In this document: piece by piece, positions 1 to 10,810 of the stretch
Layout: each line of letters starts with the position of its first letter
How positions within the stretch are numbered: the first letter of the stretch is position 1
NCBI GenBank assembly: GCA_012034805.1
Contig: JAAUOP010000008.1
Location: forward strand, 1-64,000
Origin: Synechococcales cyanobacterium CRU_2_2
Lineage (GTDB): Bacteria; Cyanobacteriota; Cyanobacteriia; PCC-9006; JAAUQQ01
Length of the DNA: 64,000 nt
Direction of reading: 5' to 3'
Translations under genes and position numbers: made by a program
The notes under the pieces: model-generated
Database searches by the model: none
What the model was told of the DNA's origin: nothing
What the model saw: the letters and a program-made list of their open reading frames with translations, nothing else

Positions 1-2
1 AG

Positions 3-1369
3 GTGAGCGATGCGGATTTTCTCGAGGCTTTTGGAGCCTTGGGGCGGATCGCCCCTGTTGGCCATGCGTTACCACGGTCACCAATTTGGCGAATACAACT
101 CGCGCCTGGGCGATGGTCGTGGTTTTTGTATGGCCAGGTGCGCGGCATCGACGGCGAACTCTACGACTTTGGCACCAAGGGCTCGGGTACCACCCCCTAC
201 TCGCGGGGGGCGATGGCCGGCTGACACTCAAGGGTGGTGTGCGCGAGGTCTTGGCGGCGGAGGCACTCCATGCCCAGGGTGTACGCACCTCGCGTTGCTT
301 GAGTTTGGTGGAAACGGGTGAACCGCTCTATCGCGGGGATGAACCCTCGCCGACGCGATCGTCGGTGATGGTGCGATTTAACCGCTCTCACATCCGTTTT
401 GGCACCTTCGAGCGGCTGCATTTTTTCAGTCGGGAGGACTTGATTCGCAAGCTGCTCGATCACGTCATTGCCGTTTATTATCCTCATCTGGTCGGGGAGC
501 CCGATGCCGGTCTGCGATTCTATACAGAATTGGTGCGACGGGTGGCAGAGTTGGCGGCCCAGTGGACTTCGGTGGGCTTTTGCCACGCGGTCTTAAATAC
601 CGACAACATGTCGATCACCGGTGAGAGTTTTGACTACGGCCCCTATGCCGTGATTCCGACCTACGACCCCAACTTCACCGCCGCCTATTTTGACCACTAC
701 CGCCGCTATAGCTATGGCAATCAACCGGGTATTTGTCACCTCAACCTACAAATGCTACAGCCAGCTTTGGCAAGGGTGATGCCAGCCCCGGCAATGGCAG
801 AAATTCTCGAGGCCGAGTTTGAGCCGCGCTTTCGGCAAGTTTATCGCCAGCGTATGCTGCGTCGGTTAGGGTTTGATGACACACTCCTGGGGGAAGGACA
901 AGCGCTGGATGATGGATTTGCGAATGACTTGGTGCGATCGACCCTCCAGCTCTTGGCCCGAACTCAAGTGGGCTACAACGAATTTTTCGCGCGGTTGCGC
1001 CAGCGTTTTTCGCCCCGGTGGCGTGACGACATCGCCGCGATTTCTCCAGACTTGCTCCATCCTGAACCTGCCGAGACCCAGGCCAATCCCCCCTCGGAGT
1101 CCGCTGCTGAGGCTGTCGGCAGCGGGCTCGGACAAGTTTCAGGAGCCTTGCCCATAGAGGGCTGGGAGGATTGGCGCGATCGCTACCACCTGGTTTTGCA
1201 GCAGTGCGATTCCGATGCGCTGGAGCAAATTCAGCAGCGCCTCCAGCGTCATAACCCGCTCACGGCACTGCTGCGCCCCGAGATTGAACGGGTCTGGTCT
1301 GCCATTGATCAACAGGACAACTGGGAGCCCTTTAATCAGCTCGTGCAAACCCTACAGCGGTTGGAATAG
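3..1369 (+). CDS. selO: Protein adenylyltransferase SelO/YdiU (UPF0061) family, 5' truncated by window, split over 3 frames
   Basis: Joined frames give ...FLEAFG / [24 protein letters not shown] / [28 protein letters not shown] / [70 protein letters not shown], typical of SelO. Confidence 0.88.
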   Translation, partial: ERCGFSRGFWSLGADRPCWPCVTTVTNLANTTRAWAMVVVFVWPGARHRRRTLRLWHQGLGYHPLLAGGDGRLTLKGGVREVLAAEALHAQGVRTSRCLSLVETGEPLYRGDEPSPTRSSVMVRFNRSHIRFGTFERLHFFSREDLIRKLLDHVIAVYYPHLVGEPDAGLRFYTELVRRVAELAAQWTSVGFCHAVLNTDNMSITGESFDYGPYAVIPTYDPNFTAAYFDHYRRYSYGNQPGICHLNLQMLQPALARVMPAPAMAEILEAEFEPRFRQVYRQRMLRRLGFDDTLLGEGQALDDGFANDLVRSTLQLLARTQVGYNEFFARLRQRFSPRWRDDIAAISPDLLHPEPAETQANPPSESAAEAVGSGLGQVSGALPIEGWEDWRDRYHLVLQQCDSDALEQIQQRLQRHNPLTALLRPEIERVWSAIDQQDNWEPFNQLVQTLQRLE

Positions 1370-1619
1370 TCCCTCACGCTCCGATTTCCTCTGGGAAAAC
1401 AGGTTCTAACGAATACTTCGGTGGGGGATAGACCCCGCAAAAATTCGTTCTGAATCTGGGCGCTGGAGCCTGTGCGATCGCCGAGCGGGATGCTATCCTT
1501 ACGGTGCAAAGTCGGTGCCTCAATCGCGCTTGAATCTAAGCGTGCCTTGGACTTGCCATTCCCAAAGAATGTGCTAGAACCGAGCCAATTGCATTGGCCA
1601 TTGCAATCTTTGGAGCCCC

Positions 1620-2330
1620 ATGAGCGAGAGTATGAGCGAGACAACGGCATTTTTAGCAGGTACGGCCATTGCCGGTGTTTCGGCTCTGCTGCTTTTGAAG
1701 GGCGGCCTCGGCCTCGGGCAAAGCGCCCCCTATGGCCTTAGAACCAACCCGCCGACTGCCCTCCCGCCAGCGGTCTCGGCCCAGCCGTTGCCCTCCGAGT
1801 CCTCCGGTTGGTCTCAGAGCCAGGATGAACTGTTACGGGCTCAGCTCAAGCAGCAGGAGACCCTGACGACCCAGCTGCGAGCTCAGCTTGAGCAGCAAGA
1901 GGCGGTCACCACCCAGCTGCGCTCTCAGCTTGAGCAGCAGCGCAACCAATCCGATCGCTTTGTGGCCCAGCTGCAGGATCAGCAACGCTCGGTGGATCGT
2001 CTATCGATTCAGCAGGGGATGCCCAATGTGGGCGGGGGTGCAGTGTTGGCCCCCCAGGCGAATCAGAATTCGACGCAGGTTTTGGTGTTGTGGGCGATCG
2101 CCGGATTTTTCTTGCTGGTGGTGGTGGTGGGTGGCGTCTTGCTGCTCGTGGTCGTGGTGTTGGCCAGCCAGTCTTCCCGTCGCCAGCGCCCCAGCCATAA
2201 CTACATTCTCCACAACCAAGCACCGCCGGATCCCTATTATCCGCCGCCGCCCGCACCCCAGCGCCCTCGACACACCACCTATGTGTTGCCCCAGCGCAAT
2301 GTTCGTCGGGTGGATCCCTACGATATCTAG
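1620..2330 (+). CDS. Hypothetical coiled-coil protein with Q/L repeats and C-terminal transmembrane segment
   Basis: ORF with repeated (T/V)TTQLRxQLEQQ units then a strong hydrophobic stretch (VLWAIAGFFLLVVVVGGVLLLVVVVLA). Confidence 0.6.
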   Translation: MSESMSETTAFLAGTAIAGVSALLLLKGGLGLGQSAPYGLRTNPPTALPPAVSAQPLPSESSGWSQSQDELLRAQLKQQETLTTQLRAQLEQQEAVTTQLRSQLEQQRNQSDRFVAQLQDQQRSVDRLSIQQGMPNVGGGAVLAPQANQNSTQVLVLWAIAGFFLLVVVVGGVLLLVVVVLASQSSRRQRPSHNYILHNQAPPDPYYPPPPAPQRPRHTTYVLPQRNVRRVDPYDI

Positions 2331-2464
2331 TCTGCCGGTCTAGTCTGCCGGTCTAACGTGGCCGTCCCATGGACCGGTCTAGTGTGACCGTCAAATTTGC
2401 CGGTCAGATTTATCAGTCGAATTTGCCGGTCAGATTTACTGGTGGAGCTTGTCCATCGGGTTTG

Positions 2465-3037
2465 CTACTTTTTCTTCCAGCTATCCCACTTGTCGCCCGA
2501 AACTGAGTGCCGCCTCAAGGCCCCCCGCCGTCTTGACCGCTTCAACAGATAGAGGGCTGCAAAATAGCTGAGCACACTGAAGCTCACCCCCATCAGAACA
2601 CAGCCTGTGAGCAGGGTGATGGCGAATTCCTTACCGAGGGCCAACACCGCTCCCGAGTTATAGATAATATCCGTGTTGAAGACAATTGTCTCGCGGCCCA
2701 ACACCCAGCAGCCCAGACGAAACGCAAGACTGTAGAGCGGAATGTAGGTCAATGGATTGCTGATCCAGGTGGCTGCCGCCGCCACCACGCGATGACCCCG
2801 CAGTAGAGAGGCGATCGCCACACTCAAAACTACCTGAAGTCCGAAAAACGGCAGGAATCCGGCGAACACGCCGATGGCCAATCCGCGAGCGAGATAGTCA
2901 GGGCTAGAATGCAGCCGTACAAAGCGATAATAGAAATAGCGCAAACGCCTTTCCCAGTCGAGCTTAGGGCGTTGCCGCTGAAGAGGAGCCATGGCGGATT
3001 GATCTGATAATTTAGGGCGAAGGGAAGAGGGCTGCAT
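2465..3037 (-). CDS. DUF2062 domain-containing membrane protein
   Basis: SPDYLARGLAIGVFAGFLPFFGLQVVLSVAIASLLRGHRVVAAAATWISNPLTYIPLYSLAFRLG pattern of DUF2062. Confidence 0.8.
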   Translation of the reverse strand: MQPSSLRPKLSDQSAMAPLQRQRPKLDWERRLRYFYYRFVRLHSSPDYLARGLAIGVFAGFLPFFGLQVVLSVAIASLLRGHRVVAAAATWISNPLTYIPLYSLAFRLGCWVLGRETIVFNTDIIYNSGAVLALGKEFAITLLTGCVLMGVSFSVLSYFAALYLLKRSRRRGALRRHSVSGDKWDSWKKK

Positions 3038-3144
3038 CTGGTGTGCTGAATCAGCGGTTCTACTTTTGAGCTAGGCTCACGACAAGCCTCTCCATTATCT
3101 CGGTGGAGTCGAGGTGTGACAATTTTTCTGATGAATAAACTGCC

Positions 3145-4511
3145 ATGACCGCTACTATTGCTGCGATCGCCACCGCCATTGTTCCCCAGCAGGGCAGCGT
3201 TGGGATTGTTCGCCTGTCTGGCCCAGAGGCCTTTGCCATTGCTCGTCAGCTGTTTACAACACCGGGCAAACAAGCTTGGGAAAGCCACCGCATTCTTTAT
3301 GGTTACGTTCAAGACTCCCAATCTCATCAGACGGTGGATGAGGCGCTGTTGTTGCTGATGCAGGCTCCCCGTTCCTACACGGCGGAGGATGTGGCGGAGT
3401 TTCATTGCCATGGCGGCATGATTGTTGTGCAGCAGGTGCTCCAGCTTTGCATTGGGGCGGGGGCTCGGCTGGCCCAGCCGGGGGAGTTTACGCTGCGGGC
3501 GTTTTTGAATGGCCGGATTGATTTGACCCAGGCCGAAAGCGTCGCAGATTTGGTCAGCGCCCAATCTCCCCAGGCGGCGGCCCTGGCGCTGGTGGGGGTT
3601 CAGGGGAAACTGGCGCTGCCGATTCGGCAATTGCGATCGACCTGTTTAGATATTTTGGCCGAAATCGAAGCGCGGGTGGATTTTGAGGAGGATTTGCCCC
3701 CCTTGATGAAGCGGATGTGCAGCGGCAGCTACGGGCCGTTCTGACCCAGGTCAATCAAATCTTGGCGACGGCGGATCGGGGAGAGCTGCTGCGCGCGGGG
3801 ATTAAAGTCGCGATCGTCGGACGGCCCAATGTGGGCAAGTCGAGTTTGTTGAATGCTTGGAGCCGGTGCGATCGCGCCATTGTCACCGATTTACCCGGCA
3901 CCACCCGAGATCTGGTTGAGTCTCAGCTCGTCGTTGGCGAAATTCCGGTGCAGGTGTTGGACACGGCAGGAATTCGGGAGACGGCAGATCCGGTGGAACG
4001 CTTGGGGGTGGCCAGGTCTCAAGCTGCGGCCCAGGCTGCGGATTTAGTCTTGTTGACCCTCGATGCCACGGTGGGCTGGACAGCGGCGGATCAGGTGATT
4101 TATGAACAGGTGAAGGGGCGATCGCTGCTCGTCATTCTCAACAAGATCGATTTGCTCCCGCCGGGGGTCATGCCACCCAACGTTCCCATTGATGCTCCCG
4201 TGGTCAAAACAGCGGCAGCCCAGAATCAAGGTCTGGAAGCGCTAGAGCAGGCTATCTTGAAACGGGTTCGAGCTGGGTCTCTAGAGGCAGCGAATCTGGA
4301 TCTGGCGATTAATCAACGGCAAGCGGCGGCGCTAACCCAGGCCCAGCTGGCGTTGGAGCAGGTGCAGCGAACGATCGCGGAGCAAATGCCCTTTGATTTT
4401 TGGACGATTGATCTGCGCGGCGCGATTCAGGCGCTGGGGGAAATCACGGGAGAAGGCATGACGGAACCCATGCTAGCGCGTATCTTTAGCCGATTTTGTA
4501 TTGGTAAGTGA
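3145..4511 (+). CDS. mnmE: tRNA uridine-5-carboxymethylaminomethyl(34) synthesis GTPase MnmE (frameshifted in this sequence)
   Basis: N-terminal TrmE domain, GTPase motifs [25 protein letters not shown] and C-terminal FCIGK. Frames join at a C6 run (3697-3702) that needs C7 to read [10 protein letters not shown]. Confidence 0.95.
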
Positions 4512-4551
4512 GCGCTGGGTCCGTGAGCGCTGGGTCCGTGAGCGCTGGGCC
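4508..4551 (+). repeat. 15-bp tandem repeat x3 (gtgagcgctgggtcc) starting on the mnmE stop codon
   Basis: Direct reading. Confidence 0.95.
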
Positions 4552-4554
4552 ATC

Positions 4555-7281
4555 TCAACCGCTGACCCACTGACCAAATTTTTCCTCATCCCGAATCGCC
4601 GCCAAGTCCTCGTCCGTTTTCGCCATCTTGCGGTAGTCGGGATTGAGGGCGATCGCCTGCTCCAAATTCTCCAACGCCAACGCCGACATCCCCTGCAACG
4701 CATAACAACAGGCCTTGTCATACCAAGGCTCATGCTTATCCGGCTTGAGCTCTAGGGCTTGGTCAAAACTGGCGATCGCCTCCTCATAGCGCCCACTCTG
4801 GGCCAGTGCCAACCCCCGACTGTGCCAAGCATCATGGGACTCAGGATTGAGCTCTAGCGCCTTATCAAAACTGCGAATCGACGCCTCAAACTGCCCCAGA
4901 CAGCCCAGAGAGCTCCCGCGATTGTCCCAAGCCGCTGCGTTGTTGGGCTGGAATTCTAGGGCCTTGTTGTAGGCGGCGATCGCCGCTTCGTATTCGCCCA
5001 GGGAGGAGAAGCGATCGCCCAGTTTCCACAGGAATAAGTCTGCGGCAGATTCGGGTTCGCTGGCCAACACAGGGGTTAGGCGCTCTGCGATCGCCTGGGC
5101 CCGCTGCAGCAGCGCCAACGGTTCGTTCGCTGGATCCGGTTCGCCCGTGGCCCCAGACTGGAGCGCAGCACAGTGCTTCGACCCATAAAAAAGCGCCACA
5201 AACTGGGCAAAGCCGTCTAGGGACTCAACGGGCTTTAGGCAAGTCTGCACCGTCCGATCGACGTCGGGCTTGGACAGTCCTAAAGCCTCCTCCAGCAACC
5301 CATAGGGAATTTGACTGCGATCGAATATCAGTGACCCATGGGCGATCGCGGGCTCAAGCTGCTGCAAAAAGCTCCGCATCGATCCCTCGAGCAAGCCATG
5401 CTGCGCGAGCGGAAACTCGGCCATCAGCGCCGTCAAGGGCTCTTGGACAATGCCATCTTGCCGAAAGTAGCGCCCTTCAAGTAGATGTTTGCGCAACTGA
5501 TTCTGGGCGTCGGGATGACGACTCAGCAGCAGGTGATAGAGATATTCGGCTCGACCTCGCTGCCAAATCGGGTCTCGATACTGGTGGGCAGGGGATTGAT
5601 CGGGTCTGACTGCCTCGTTGGAACCCTCTAGAAAATAATCGGCGAGCTGCCCCTGGATCTTCAGGAAGAGCGCTTCATCCGTCTCCAGCAAGGACTGGCG
5701 CAAGGCATTGCGAGCGACATCATCGAGTCGCCAGCAGCCCTGAATTTGCTCAACAAAGTCCTGCTGAATCAACCAATCAAACCCGTTGGATTCCGCCTCG
5801 ACCGCCGCCGCAAAATTAGAGTCTTGAGCCAGGAGCAAATATTCAATTAAATCTTGGTTGAAGCTGCGGCAACAGGCGGCTAAACCCACGATATATCGTT
5901 GGGTAAGACTGAGATGCTGCTGCATCAAATCAGTAAGATTGGCGGGAATGCCAGCGGGAAGGGGGCTTCCGACTGCCGCTGGGGGCGCGATCGCGCCTCG
6001 GTCTCCCTCCGCCGGAGGCATCGCGGGTGAATGGGTCATATAGCGTAAGCCGTAGGGCAGCCCTGCCGTTGCCGCGAGCAACTCCTCGGCGTGGCTGGGG
6101 AGGCCGATGTTTTGGAAGTAGGCTGGGGCTTGATCAAAGGGCTCTAGCTCCTGTTCTTGCAAGAGAGATGACGGCTGGGATGACAGCTGAGGCGAAGCCT
6201 CACCGAGCAGCTGCTGCCAACCTGGGCGATCGCGCAAACGCTGGCGGCTCGACAACACCCATCGCACCCGAGAACCCTGAAGAACCTCCTGGGGCAGCAG
6301 CAGGTGCCAAAGCCAGGTGTCAACGGCCAGGGACGCCTTTTCGTAGGTGTCTAGGATCAAGACCACAGGCTGCCGCCTGGCGCGTTTTTGCAGGGCCTCA
6401 GCAAAGGCTGCCGTCAACACCCGGAGCGGTTGTAGGAGTAGCGTTTGTAGCGGTTGATCGTTCTGGGTGCTGGGGTGTTCCTGCAGCACTCGCAGCACCT
6501 GTTCTTGGGTGATGGCCTGGGCGGCTGCGGCTGCGGTGGACTGCTCCGGTGCCATGTCGAGGGCTGGCTTTAAGCTATAGCTCACGAGCGTTTGGTGGGC
6601 TTTGAGCTGTAGCTCACTGACCGTAGTCTTGCCCTCAATCGGTCGCTCGGCCAGCTCCTGGAGTGTTTTTTCGTAACGCTCATGCATCACCAAAAACTTG
6701 GGCTTGAAAATCCAATTATTTTGCTCAACCAAGGTTTGAAACAGCGTCACCATCAGCTCAATCGGCGTTTCAACCCGTTCAGTTTCGCCAAAGGAGACAA
6801 AGGCAAAGCTGCCCTTGACCCCAACGTTTCGGGTCCCAGGGCCTGGGTTTGCATAGCCCTTGCCCAAGCTGCTCTCGCCTGCATTGCCCTTTTCTAGGCG
6901 TTGGGCCAGGGTTCGTAGCAAGGTGGATTTGCCCACCCCTGCTGGCCCGTAGAGGTGAAAGGCGATCGCCGTATCTTTGCCCATTGCCCTGCCCGCTGAC
7001 CTATCCCTAGCATCCTCCGGGGCGAGGGATGCCTCGAAGCGGTTCAAAAACTGCTCAGCCGAGGCGCGTGGGCTCAGCTTGTGGGGGTGCTTCGGATTGG
7101 GTTCTGGATTGGGTTCTGTATTGGATTTTGTAAAAGCCACCGTTCTTGGAGTAGATCCAGATGAAATAGATTCAGACAAGATGGGTCGAGATGAAATAGA
7201 AGTAGGGGCAGCTGGGATAGGGGCAGCTGGGATAGGGCCAGGTGGAGTAGGTTCAGACGCTGAAAATGCAGAACTGTTCAT
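4555..7281 (-). CDS. P-loop (STAND/AAA-like) NTPase with C-terminal TPR repeats
   Basis: Walker A YGPAGVGKSTLLR, Walker B-like VVLILDTYE, C-terminal TPR units (AAWDNRGSSLGCLGQFEASIRSFDKALELNP...). Confidence 0.8.
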   Translation of the reverse strand: MNSSAFSASEPTPPGPIPAAPIPAAPTSISSRPILSESISSGSTPRTVAFTKSNTEPNPEPNPKHPHKLSPRASAEQFLNRFEASLAPEDARDRSAGRAMGKDTAIAFHLYGPAGVGKSTLLRTLAQRLEKGNAGESSLGKGYANPGPGTRNVGVKGSFAFVSFGETERVETPIELMVTLFQTLVEQNNWIFKPKFLVMHERYEKTLQELAERPIEGKTTVSELQLKAHQTLVSYSLKPALDMAPEQSTAAAAAQAITQEQVLRVLQEHPSTQNDQPLQTLLLQPLRVLTAAFAEALQKRARRQPVVLILDTYEKASLAVDTWLWHLLLPQEVLQGSRVRWVLSSRQRLRDRPGWQQLLGEASPQLSSQPSSLLQEQELEPFDQAPAYFQNIGLPSHAEELLAATAGLPYGLRYMTHSPAMPPAEGDRGAIAPPAAVGSPLPAGIPANLTDLMQQHLSLTQRYIVGLAACCRSFNQDLIEYLLLAQDSNFAAAVEAESNGFDWLIQQDFVEQIQGCWRLDDVARNALRQSLLETDEALFLKIQGQLADYFLEGSNEAVRPDQSPAHQYRDPIWQRGRAEYLYHLLLSRHPDAQNQLRKHLLEGRYFRQDGIVQEPLTALMAEFPLAQHGLLEGSMRSFLQQLEPAIAHGSLIFDRSQIPYGLLEEALGLSKPDVDRTVQTCLKPVESLDGFAQFVALFYGSKHCAALQSGATGEPDPANEPLALLQRAQAIAERLTPVLASEPESAADLFLWKLGDRFSSLGEYEAAIAAYNKALEFQPNNAAAWDNRGSSLGCLGQFEASIRSFDKALELNPESHDAWHSRGLALAQSGRYEEAIASFDQALELKPDKHEPWYDKACCYALQGMSALALENLEQAIALNPDYRKMAKTDEDLAAIRDEEKFGQWVSG

Positions 7282-7357
7282 GGATCAGGCAGAGCACTGG
7301 GAAGCTGTTATAAATTTCCTGAGATCCAGACCCTGATCCGGTGAAAATTACCGAATC

Positions 7358-8473
7358 CTACCGAGCTGTTTTAATCAAGAGTCCCGTACCTACCAACAAA
7401 CCCAAAACAATCGGCAAAAATGCGGACACCATGGGTGTGAGGGTGCCGCGAATGCCTAGGGCACCGGAAATAAACTCCGTTAGGTAGTAGACAAAAATAA
7501 TTAAAACGCTCAGGCCAAATCCGGTGGCCTTGCTGCTGCGCTGGTTGGGCACCACGCCCAAGGAAGCCCCCACAAGCCCAAAGACAATGCAAATAAAGGG
7601 GAAAGAATATTTTTGGGCGATGCGAACTTCTAGCTTTTGGGCTTTTTTGCGATTGCCACCTTGCTCCAGAAGCTGCAAATACTGCTTGGATTCGGCAATG
7701 TTCATCTCCGTCGAGTCGCGGTTGCGCTTGGTCAGATCCAGCGGCGTTCTTGGGATATTGAGCTGGTGCTGCTCAAAGGTGACGATGTTGCGGTAGGAGC
7801 CGTTGGCGGAGACTAAGTAGATCGAGCCGTCAAAGAAGTCCCAGGTATTTTCTTTTAAGTTCCACACGGCCGAGTCCGCCGTCAGAATTTGGCTGACTTC
7901 ACCGCGCGAAAAATCCAAAATTGTCAGTTTTTTCATCCGCTCACCGTCGTAGCGCTCGGCGTAGAACAGACGCTTCATGACGTTGGCCTTGCTACCATCG
8001 GGCTGCTGGACGCGCTCGTATTGCTCGTAAAGAATATTTTTGTCTTTGAACTGGGGGCGATCGCCCTCCAAGGCCATTTTCAGCGTGGTATTGGCCTGGG
8101 CCGTGGCCGCCGGGACGATCGCCTCATTAAACACAAAGGTCAGCCCGGTGACCAAGACGCTGAGAATCAATGCCGGAACCACAAACCGATAGGCGCTGAT
8201 GCCGCAGCTGCGTAGAGCGGTCAATTCGCTGTCGCTAGATAATCGGCTGTAGGCCATCAGCGTTGCCAGCAAAATTGACATGGGGAAGGCCAAGACAATA
8301 AACGAAGGCATTTTGAGCACAAATACCTCCAGGGCAATCCCCAGGGGCAGCCCCGATTCCGTCACCTTGCGAACCAGGTCGAAGACCACGCCAATGGAGA
8401 GGGCCACTGCGGTGAAAATACCAACCCCAAACAAAAACGGCCCCAGCAGCTGCCCCAAAATGTAGCGATCCAT
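7358..8473 (-). CDS. LptF/LptG family permease (YjgP/YjgQ)
   Basis: MDRYILGQLLGPFLFGVGIFTAVALS..., RLSSDSELTALRSCGISAYRFVVPAL, C-terminal membrane helices; next to lptB and lptA. Confidence 0.9.
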   Translation of the reverse strand: MDRYILGQLLGPFLFGVGIFTAVALSIGVVFDLVRKVTESGLPLGIALEVFVLKMPSFIVLAFPMSILLATLMAYSRLSSDSELTALRSCGISAYRFVVPALILSVLVTGLTFVFNEAIVPAATAQANTTLKMALEGDRPQFKDKNILYEQYERVQQPDGSKANVMKRLFYAERYDGERMKKLTILDFSRGEVSQILTADSAVWNLKENTWDFFDGSIYLVSANGSYRNIVTFEQHQLNIPRTPLDLTKRNRDSTEMNIAESKQYLQLLEQGGNRKKAQKLEVRIAQKYSFPFICIVFGLVGASLGVVPNQRSSKATGFGLSVLIIFVYYLTEFISGALGIRGTLTPMVSAFLPIVLGLLVGTGLLIKTAR

Positions 8474-8629
8474 GATGGGGATCCAGCAAAACAGCGATCG
8501 AAAAGAAGCCGCTGGGGTCTTAGATGGGCTTAAGCAGGGGTTGATGGATGCCATGGGGACTGGGGGGTGCAAACAGCAGGAATGGAGCGGGGGGCGATCG
8601 CCCAGGGCTTGGGCTTGGGGTATGGAGTC

Positions 8630-9358
8630 TTAAGACTGAAAATGCTCTCCCAGATAGTACTGACGAACGAGCGGGTTGCCATAGAGCTCTTCTGGGCTCC
8701 CTGCCGCCAAAATCTCCCCATCGCGCAAAATGTAGGCGCGATCGGTAATGCTCAGGGTCTCTCGCACGTTGTGGTCTGTAATGAGAATACCAATCTGTTT
8801 GCGGCGCAGTTGTTCAATAATGCCCTGGATCTCGGCCACGGAGATCGGATCGATCCCTGCAAAAGGTTCGTCCAAAAGCAAAAACTTAGGGCCATCTCGG
8901 CCAGAGGCGAGGGCTCGGGCAATCTCGGTGCGTCGGCGCTCGCCGCCAGAAACCTGAATGCCGAGGGTGCGGGCAACTTTTTGCAAACGAAACTCGCCCA
9001 CCAGTTCGTGGAGCCGTTGTTCGCGCCGGTGGCTGGGCAGCTCGCTGTGCTGGAGCACCAGCCTGAGGTTGTCTTCCACGGTGAGGTGGCGGAAAATACT
9101 CGGTTCTTGGGCTAGGTAGCCAATCCCCAGACGGGCGCGGTGGGTCATGGAGAGCTGGGTCACATCGGTGTTGTCGAGCCAGACTCTGCCGCGATCGGGC
9201 TTTTCGATCCCTGTTGCCATGTAGAACGTCGTCGTTTTACCCGCACCATTGGGGCCGAGGAGGCCAATGATTTCGCCCTGGGCCACAGACAGATTCACCC
9301 GTCGAACGATGGGCTTTTTGCCGTAGCTTTTTTGGACGTTTTCTAACAGGATTTTCAC
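8630..9358 (-). CDS. lptB: LPS export ABC transporter ATP-binding protein LptB (GTG start assumed)
   Basis: GLLGPNGAGKTTTFYMATGIEKPDRGRVWLDNTDVT, SGGERRRTEIARAL, FLLLDEPFAGIDPISV, ITDHNVRETLSITDRAYIL. Confidence 0.93.
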   Translation of the reverse strand: MKILLENVQKSYGKKPIVRRVNLSVAQGEIIGLLGPNGAGKTTTFYMATGIEKPDRGRVWLDNTDVTQLSMTHRARLGIGYLAQEPSIFRHLTVEDNLRLVLQHSELPSHRREQRLHELVGEFRLQKVARTLGIQVSGGERRRTEIARALASGRDGPKFLLLDEPFAGIDPISVAEIQGIIEQLRRKQIGILITDHNVRETLSITDRAYILRDGEILAAGSPEELYGNPLVRQYYLGEHFQS

Positions 9359-9481
9359 AGGACTACCGTAGGGGTCACTAAAGCCAGGTTCCAGCCACAC
9401 GATGCCGTAACCTGTGGATTGGGGGCGGCGGCAAAGACTATGCATTGCACCCAGATAGTGGGGCACAGGGTCGTGAGAACA

Positions 9482-9946
9482 CTAGGGCGAAACGGGGCCG
9501 GGGTTGGAATCGATGATGGTGTAGACCGATCGCACCTGCTGGGACTCCTTCGGCAAAGCCACAAACCGCCCCTCATCGATCAAATACGTGACCACTTCGC
9601 CGCTGATACTATTGGAGCCCGACTGCTTCACGAGCACGTTACCGGTCATCACGATGCGGCGCTCTTGGCTGAAGTATTGGGCCTGGGTCGAGGTAGCCGT
9701 AATTTGACGGGCAGGGTAGTTAATCCGCACGTTACCTCTGGCTGTGACCACGCCGGTTTTGGCGTTGGCTTCCTGGACATCGGCGTCTAGGGTAAGGGCC
9801 TGGGGAGAACCGGTTTGGGCCTGGGCACGACCCGCAGCACCCCCCTGGAGCGTGGGCGTGACGACGCTCACCCAGACCGCTGCGATGCCTGCGGTCAGGA
9901 GAAGCCGCTGACCTGAATTTGCCCAACGCCGTAATGAATTCGCCAT
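9482..9946 (-). CDS. lptA: LptA/OstA family protein
   Basis: Signal peptide then LDADVQEANAKTGVVTARGNVRINYPARQITATSTQAQYFSQERRIVMTGNVLVKQSGSNSISGEVVTYLIDEG. Confidence 0.85.
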   Translation of the reverse strand: MANSLRRWANSGQRLLLTAGIAAVWVSVVTPTLQGGAAGRAQAQTGSPQALTLDADVQEANAKTGVVTARGNVRINYPARQITATSTQAQYFSQERRIVMTGNVLVKQSGSNSISGEVVTYLIDEGRFVALPKESQQVRSVYTIIDSNPGPVSP

Positions 9947-10061
9947 GGTTCCTCTGTGAAACACTGATAAAACGCTGCTCGATAAATGCGTTCATAGATG
10001 CATTTAGAGACAAGACCCTTGATTAAGCGCCTCTCAATCAAGCGCTTGTCATACCTACCCA

Positions 10062-10229
10062 ATGGAGTTGCAGCTCAACACCCTCTCTCCCGAGAGAGCC
10101 CCTGAATCCTGCTCCTCGGCTCTAGATACCGATAAGGAATACGACTCTGCTGCCTTGGTTAAGGTTGCCACCGCTTTCGACATCTTAGCCCAAGGGCGAA
10201 ACCCGTTAGATCGTGGCCACGGAGCGTAA
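10062..10229 (+). CDS. Possible small ORF (55 aa) MELQLNTLSPERAPESCSSALDTDKEYDSAALVKVATAFDILAQGRNPLDRGHGA
   Basis: Uninterrupted ATG-TAA ORF in the lptA-DUF309 intergenic region; below the supplied ORF-track cutoff. Confidence 0.3.
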   Translation: MELQLNTLSPERAPESCSSALDTDKEYDSAALVKVATAFDILAQGRNPLDRGHGA

Positions 10230-10256
10230 TACGTCTAAACAGACACACAAGAGGTT

Positions 10257-10302
10257 GCTCATTGCCCAGTTACTCATTGCCCAGTTACTCATTGCCCAGT
10301 TA
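10257..10302 (+). repeat. 15-bp tandem repeat x3 (attgcccagttactc)
   Basis: Direct reading. Confidence 0.95.
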
Positions 10303-10373
10303 TCTTTCCCATTTTGGGTTTGCAGCGTCGAACCTCCTCAAAGACTGGGGTTGTTCTCTCTTCGGGCGTTGGG

Positions 10374-10805
10374 TCAAGATTCCGCAACTTTCCGAATTTT
10401 GGGCAGGGGGAGCGTCCCTGAGAGGGCGGGCTTCTCCGTTGGGTCGGTGCTCACAAGACCGATGACGGCGGCGGCAGACTGCGCTACGGCGGGTTTTCCG
10501 TCAGCGTACAGTCGGGCTAGGATGGCTTGGGCTTGCTCGCACACTTGGGCGACATCGATGCCTTCATACTCTGGAAGATAGGGCCGCAGCCGTCCGGTGC
10601 CTTCACCCAGTAGCGTCGTTGCCCCTTGCCAATTGAGATTGCTGAGGTGGTAGAGCGCGACGGCGATTTGCAGCAGTCCTTGGTAGAAGGTGCGATCGTC
10701 GAGGGTTTCCATCCAAATCGCTTCGAAGGTGTCGTGGCAGGCGTAGAATTCGCGGTTGTTAAACTGATCGGCTCCGAGCCAGAAGTTGGGGTGGAGGGGG
10801 GTCAT
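10374..10805 (-). CDS. DUF309 domain-containing protein
   Basis: FNNREFYACHDTFEAIWMETLDDRTFYQGLLQIAVALYHLSNLNWQGATTLLGEGTGRLRPYLPEY. Confidence 0.9.
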   Translation of the reverse strand: MTPLHPNFWLGADQFNNREFYACHDTFEAIWMETLDDRTFYQGLLQIAVALYHLSNLNWQGATTLLGEGTGRLRPYLPEYEGIDVAQVCEQAQAILARLYADGKPAVAQSAAAVIGLVSTDPTEKPALSGTLPLPKIRKVAES

Positions 10806-10810
10806 CAGAA

